Shown here: one piece after another, positions 6,371 to 9,310 of the stretch
Numbering within the stretch: the stretch's first letter is position 1
Layout of the letters: every line of letters starts with the position of its first letter
Origin: DATHSY01 sp046729855
Lineage (GTDB): Bacteria; Actinomycetota; UBA4738; HRBIN12
Length of the DNA: 9,310 nucleotides
Assembly (NCBI GenBank): GCA_046729855.1
Contig: JBKPHM010000094.1
Location: forward strand, 1 to 9,310
Direction: 5' to 3'
The notes under the pieces: generated by a model
The model's input: only the letters and a program-made list of their open reading frames with translations
Database searches by the model: none
What the model was told of the DNA's origin: nothing
Position numbers and translations under genes: made by a program

Positions 6371-7449
6371 CCGGCTCCATCGGCGTCGGCATGCTCGGGT
6401 ACGCCTTCATGGGCAAGGCGCACTCGCGCGCGCTCCAGGCGCTTCGGCACCTCGACGTCTCGCTGACGCCCGAGCTGGTCTCGATCTCAGGCCGGAATCA
6501 GCAGGCGCTGGAGCAGGCGCGCGAGCAATGGGGTTGGTCGGAGGCCGTCACCGACTGGCGCGAGCAGGTCGCCGACGACCGCATCCAGCTCTTCGATAAC
6601 GGCGGTCCCAACGTCGTCCACGCCGAGCCCTGCATCGTGGCCGCGCGAAACGGCAAGCACGTCATCTGCGAGAAGCCGCTTGGCTTGACGGCTGAGGAGT
6701 CACACGCCATGTGGCACGAGGCCGAGCAGGCCGGCGTGAAGCACATGACCGGCTTCAACTACCGCTTCGTCCCCGCCGTCCGGCTCGCCCGCGAGCTGCT
6801 TGACGAAGGTGAGCTCGGCGACGTCGTCCACTTCCGCGCCCGCTACCTCCAGTCGTGGGGCTGGGATGCGGACGAGAGCATCTGGCGCTTCGATCCGTCC
6901 CTGGCCGGCACCGGAGCGATCGGCGACCTCGGCACGCACATCATCGATCTCTCGCGCTACCTGGTGGGCGAGATCGCCTCGGTTTCGGCGCTCGTCCGCA
7001 CGATTGTCCCGGGACGGAAGGTCGACGATCACTTCGTCGCCACAGTCGAGTTCGAGAACGGCGTCGTAGGGACGCTCGAGGCCTCGCGGCTGGCGCGCGG
7101 CCGGATCAACTCGAACGCGTTCGAGGTGAGCGGGACGAAGGGCTCGGCCACGTTCGACGTCGAGCGGCTGAACGAGCTCGAGGTCGCCGACGCGAAGGGC
7201 TTCAAGCGCGTTCTCGTCACGGAGCCGGAGCATCCGTTCATGCGCTTCTGGTGGCCTCCGGGCCACATCGTCGGCTGGGGCGACACGTTCATCCACGAGC
7301 TCGCGCACATGTTCGAGGCGATCGCCGGCGAGCACGAGATCGCTCCCCATGGAGCGACGTTCGAGGACGGGTACCGCTGCGACGAGGTCGTAGAGGCGAT
7401 CCTGCGCTCGGCCGAGAGCAGGGCGAGCGAGGAGGTGCGGTCGCGATGA
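6367..7449 (+). CDS. Gfo/Idh/MocA-family NAD(P)-dependent oxidoreductase, start uncertain
   Basis: About 352-360 residues, with an N-terminal Rossmann domain and a C-terminal substrate domain. Numbered from 6367: beta-1 and dinucleotide loop 'IGVGMLGYAFMGKAHS' (5-20), 'HVICEKPLGL' (98-107) with the family Glu-Lys-Pro, 'FNYRFVPA' (130-137), and 'GAIGDLGTHIIDL' (183-195) with the conserved Asp187 and His191. The family oxidises or reduces sugars, inositols and related polyols. The first nearby ATG, 6391, would remove strand beta-1. Upstream there is no ATG, GTG, TTG or CTG for many codons; the frame then runs on as an unrelated shadow of the permease. I place the start tentatively at ATA 6367, which overlaps the permease stop as ATAG; ATC at 6379 is another option. 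The stop overlaps the isomerase ATG as ATGA. Family is firm, start weak, substrate unknown; it may act on an oxidised or epimerised form of the imported sugar. Confidence 0.88.
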   Translation: MAGSIGVGMLGYAFMGKAHSRALQALRHLDVSLTPELVSISGRNQQALEQAREQWGWSEAVTDWREQVADDRIQLFDNGGPNVVHAEPCIVAARNGKHVICEKPLGLTAEESHAMWHEAEQAGVKHMTGFNYRFVPAVRLARELLDEGELGDVVHFRARYLQSWGWDADESIWRFDPSLAGTGAIGDLGTHIIDLSRYLVGEIASVSALVRTIVPGRKVDDHFVATVEFENGVVGTLEASRLARGRINSNAFEVSGTKGSATFDVERLNELEVADAKGFKRVLVTEPEHPFMRFWWPPGHIVGWGDTFIHELAHMFEAIAGEHEIAPHGATFEDGYRCDEVVEAILRSAESRASEEVRSR

Positions 7450-8447
7450 AGACGAGTCTCGGGATCTGGGCCTTCGGGCCGATGGTCACCCGGTTCGTGC
7501 CGGTCGGCTACAAGCCCGAGCTCGCCGGCGAGACGACCGTCCAGAAGGTGCGCCGAGCCGTCGAGGGTCTCGGCGATCTGATCGACGGCTACGAGTTCCA
7601 CTACCCGCAGGAGCTCTCGGAGGAGAACCTGGACGAGGTGCGCGACGCGCTCGACGGCCACGACGTGTACTGCATGGCGACGGGGCTGCACCTTGACCCG
7701 CGCTTCGGCCGAGGGGGTCTCGTCTCGCCGGACGCGGCTACCCGGGAGGAAGCAGTGCAGCGCACGCTTGCCGCCATCGACTTCTCCGGCTCGCTTGGGG
7801 CCCACTTCATCATCTGGCCTGGGATCGAGGGCTACAACTACCCGTTCCAGACGCCCTACAAGGAGAGCTGGGCGTGGTTCCTGGACGGGGTGGGACAGGC
7901 CGCACAGCGGTGCAGGGAGCGCGGAATTCTGCTCTTCCTCGAGCACAAGAACTCGGAACCGGCGATGAAGATCCTGATGCGGAACGTCGGCATGACGCTG
8001 CACGTGATCCACAAGCTTCGCGCGCAGGGGCTCGACAACGTCAAGGTCAACATGGACTGGCAGCACCTGATCATGAACGGCGAGAGCCTGGCCGAGTACG
8101 CCGCGATGCTCGCCGCGGAGGGACTGCTCGGCCACCAACACGCCAACGACGGATGGGGCTCGTTCGACGACGATCTCATGGTCGGAACCACGCGGTTCAT
8201 GGAGACGCTCGAGCTCGCGGTCGAGTTGCGCCGCGCCGGCTACGGTGCCAACGGCGAGCGGCTCGGCTTCGACCTCTACCCGTACACGGAGGATGCGGTC
8301 GAGGCCGCCCGACGGAGCGTCCTGCACTGGCGCTTCATCGACGAGATCGCCGCGCGGATCGACGATGCGGCGCTCCGCGAGGCGCAGACGCGGAAGGACG
8401 CGGTCAGGGCGTACGAGCTCGTTTACGCGGCTCTCGGCGGCGAGTGA
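7446..8447 (+). CDS. Xylose/rhamnose isomerase-like TIM-barrel sugar isomerase
   Basis: A 333-residue single-domain TIM barrel, shorter than classical XylA (about 390). By-eye alignment with Streptomyces xylose isomerase places Trp8, His52 ('YEFHYPQEL'), Trp124, Glu166 and Lys168 ('LEHKN'), Asp204 and His207 ('NMDWQH'), His232 ('HQHAND'), Asp241 and Asp243 ('FDDDLMVG') and Asp276 ('GFDLYP') on the substrate and two-metal site. Two metal-1 ligands differ from XylA: Glu217 is Asp204 and Asp245 is His232. This Asp/His combination is that of L-rhamnose isomerases such as the Pseudomonas stutzeri enzyme. It likely interconverts an aldose and a 2-ketose; between a xylose-type importer and xylulokinase, xylose to xylulose is the default guess, but another aldopentose or deoxysugar is possible. 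AGGAGGT at 7430-7436 precedes the ATG by 9 nt; it overlaps the oxidoreductase stop. Confidence 0.85.
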   Translation: MKTSLGIWAFGPMVTRFVPVGYKPELAGETTVQKVRRAVEGLGDLIDGYEFHYPQELSEENLDEVRDALDGHDVYCMATGLHLDPRFGRGGLVSPDAATREEAVQRTLAAIDFSGSLGAHFIIWPGIEGYNYPFQTPYKESWAWFLDGVGQAAQRCRERGILLFLEHKNSEPAMKILMRNVGMTLHVIHKLRAQGLDNVKVNMDWQHLIMNGESLAEYAAMLAAEGLLGHQHANDGWGSFDDDLMVGTTRFMETLELAVELRRAGYGANGERLGFDLYPYTEDAVEAARRSVLHWRFIDEIAARIDDAALREAQTRKDAVRAYELVYAALGGE

Positions 8448-9310
8448 CGGTCCTCGTCGGCCTCGACGTCGGGACGACCGGCGCCAAGGCGATCGCGATC
8501 ACCCCGGAGGGCGAGCTGCTGGCGACCGCCGAGGAGGACTACCCGCTCTCGACGCCACGGCCCGGCTGGGCCGAGCAGGATCCGGAGGATTGGTGGCGCG
8601 CCTCGCAGTCCGCGCTCGCCCGCCTCGGCCACGAGCCGGCGGCGATCGGGCTCTCAGGCCAGATGCACGGCCTGGTCGCTCTGGACGGCGTGGACCGCGT
8701 CCTGCGCCCCGCGATCCTCTGGAACGATCAGCGGACTGCCCGGGAATGCGCCGAGATCGAGGAGCGAATCGGGCTCGAGCGGCTGATCCAGCTCACCGGC
8801 AATCGGGCCCTGACCGGGTTCACCGCGCCGAAGCTGCTCTGGGTGCGCCGCCACGAGCCCGAGGTCTACGCGCGGATCGAGCACGTGCTTCTCCCCAAGG
8901 ACTATGTCCGTCTGCGCCTCACCGGCGAGCGGGCGACCGACGCTGCGGACGCGTCGGGCACGCTCCTCTTCGAGGTCCCCAAGCGGCGGTGGAGCAAGGA
9001 GGTGCTCGAGGCGCTCGAGATCCCCTCGGCCTGGCTGCCCGAGGCGTACGAGTCTCCGGATGTGCCGGGGGCGCCGGGTGCGGGCGACCAGGCGGCGGCC
9101 GCGCTCGGCGTCGGTGTCGATCGGCCCGGCCCGCTCTCGATCGTCCTCGGGACGTCCGGCGTCGTCTTCGCCGCCCTGCCCGGCTTCGCAGCCGACGAGC
9201 AGGCGCGCGCCCACGCCTTCTGCCACGCCGTTCCCGGCGGCTGGCACGCGATGGGGGTGATGCTGTCCGCCGCCGGGTCGCTGCGCTGGCTGCGCGACTT
9301 GATGGGCGGC
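8444..9310 (+). CDS. xylB: Xylulokinase (FGGY family), 3' partial
   Basis: The first 289 residues of an FGGY kinase that uses ATP to turn D-xylulose into xylulose 5-phosphate; the frame is open to the window edge, so most of the C-terminal ATPase lobe is missing. Seen are the phosphate loop 'GLDVGTTGAKA' with Asp8 (6-16), the xylulokinase mark 'SGQMHGLV' (71-78), 'ILWNDQRT' (91-98), 'TGNRALTGFTAPKLLWV' (118-134), 'LLPKDYVRLRLTG' (149-161), 'GAGDQAAAALG' with the expected catalytic Asp215 (212-222), 'LGTSGVVF' (235-242) and 'GVMLSAAGSLRW' (271-282). GTG at 8444 overlaps the isomerase stop as GTGA and begins directly at the first strand. The segment before 'GAGDQ' is shorter than usual: His75 to Asp215 is 140 residues against 155 for His78-Asp233 in E. 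coli XylB. Xylulokinase assignment is good; L-ribulose or other ketose use is not excluded. Confidence 0.9.
   Translation, partial: MTVLVGLDVGTTGAKAIAITPEGELLATAEEDYPLSTPRPGWAEQDPEDWWRASQSALARLGHEPAAIGLSGQMHGLVALDGVDRVLRPAILWNDQRTARECAEIEERIGLERLIQLTGNRALTGFTAPKLLWVRRHEPEVYARIEHVLLPKDYVRLRLTGERATDAADASGTLLFEVPKRRWSKEVLEALEIPSAWLPEAYESPDVPGAPGAGDQAAAALGVGVDRPGPLSIVLGTSGVVFAALPGFAADEQARAHAFCHAVPGGWHAMGVMLSAAGSLRWLRDLMGG

Noticed and set aside
6855..7445. Upstream extension of the isomerase frame through the oxidoreductase gene
   Set aside because: The extension is a shadow; ATG 7446 has AGGAGGT upstream and starts at the first barrel strand 'SLGIWAFG'.
7029..8327. 432-codon open frame on the minus strand across the oxidoreductase and isomerase genes
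   Set aside because: Antisense to two genes with clear catalytic motifs and without a recognisable domain of its own; typical for GC-rich codon bias.

Overview
The window is compact, GC-rich bacterial DNA with very short gaps and several 1-4 bp gene overlaps. Codon use and protein style (GC-ending codons, Arg/Ala/Gly-rich shadow frames) suggest a high-GC actinobacterial lineage. The proteins remind me most of Thermoleophilia-type Actinobacteria, but that placement is an impression and not a database result. No rRNA, tRNA, CRISPR array, insertion sequence or phage gene was seen.

Left part (1-3091): a 5'-truncated NAD(P)-binding SDR/NmrA-like gene on the plus strand meets, tail to tail with a 12-bp gap, a minus-strand operon. 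Read from right to left the operon is a class I mannose-6-phosphate isomerase, a PfkB-family sugar kinase and a small GlcG/HbpS (DUF336) protein. Isomerase and kinase overlap by 4 bp (ATGA); kinase and DUF336 gene are 4 bp apart.

Centre (3092-3136): only 45 bp separate the two divergent operons if the isomerase starts at the CTG proposed here. This stretch and the adjacent isomerase codons hold a sigma70-like promoter for the plus strand (TTGAAT, 17 bp, TAGTAT). A perfect 7-bp inverted repeat (CCTTCGG, 8 bp, CCGAAGG) lies at the predicted transcription start and runs into the ribosome binding site.

Right part (3137-9310): a six-gene plus-strand pentose operon. It encodes a secreted XylF-like sugar-binding protein, a single-domain ABC ATPase, a XylH-like permease, a Gfo/Idh/MocA oxidoreductase, a TIM-barrel sugar isomerase and a XylB-like xylulokinase cut by the window end. 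The simplest reading is import of a free aldose, isomerisation to a ketose and phosphorylation into the pentose phosphate pathway. The oxidoreductase has no place in the classical xylose isomerase route, so the substrate may be a less usual sugar or a derivative.

Points of most interest: (a) the isomerase seems to carry the metal-ligand set of L-rhamnose isomerases rather than classical xylose isomerase although it sits next to xylulokinase; (b) three genes lack ATG/GTG/TTG where homology needs the start, and two of these have CTG behind a well-spaced Shine-Dalgarno; (c) the compact divergent control region with a palindrome; (d) a xylulokinase that seems to lack a segment before its catalytic Asp.
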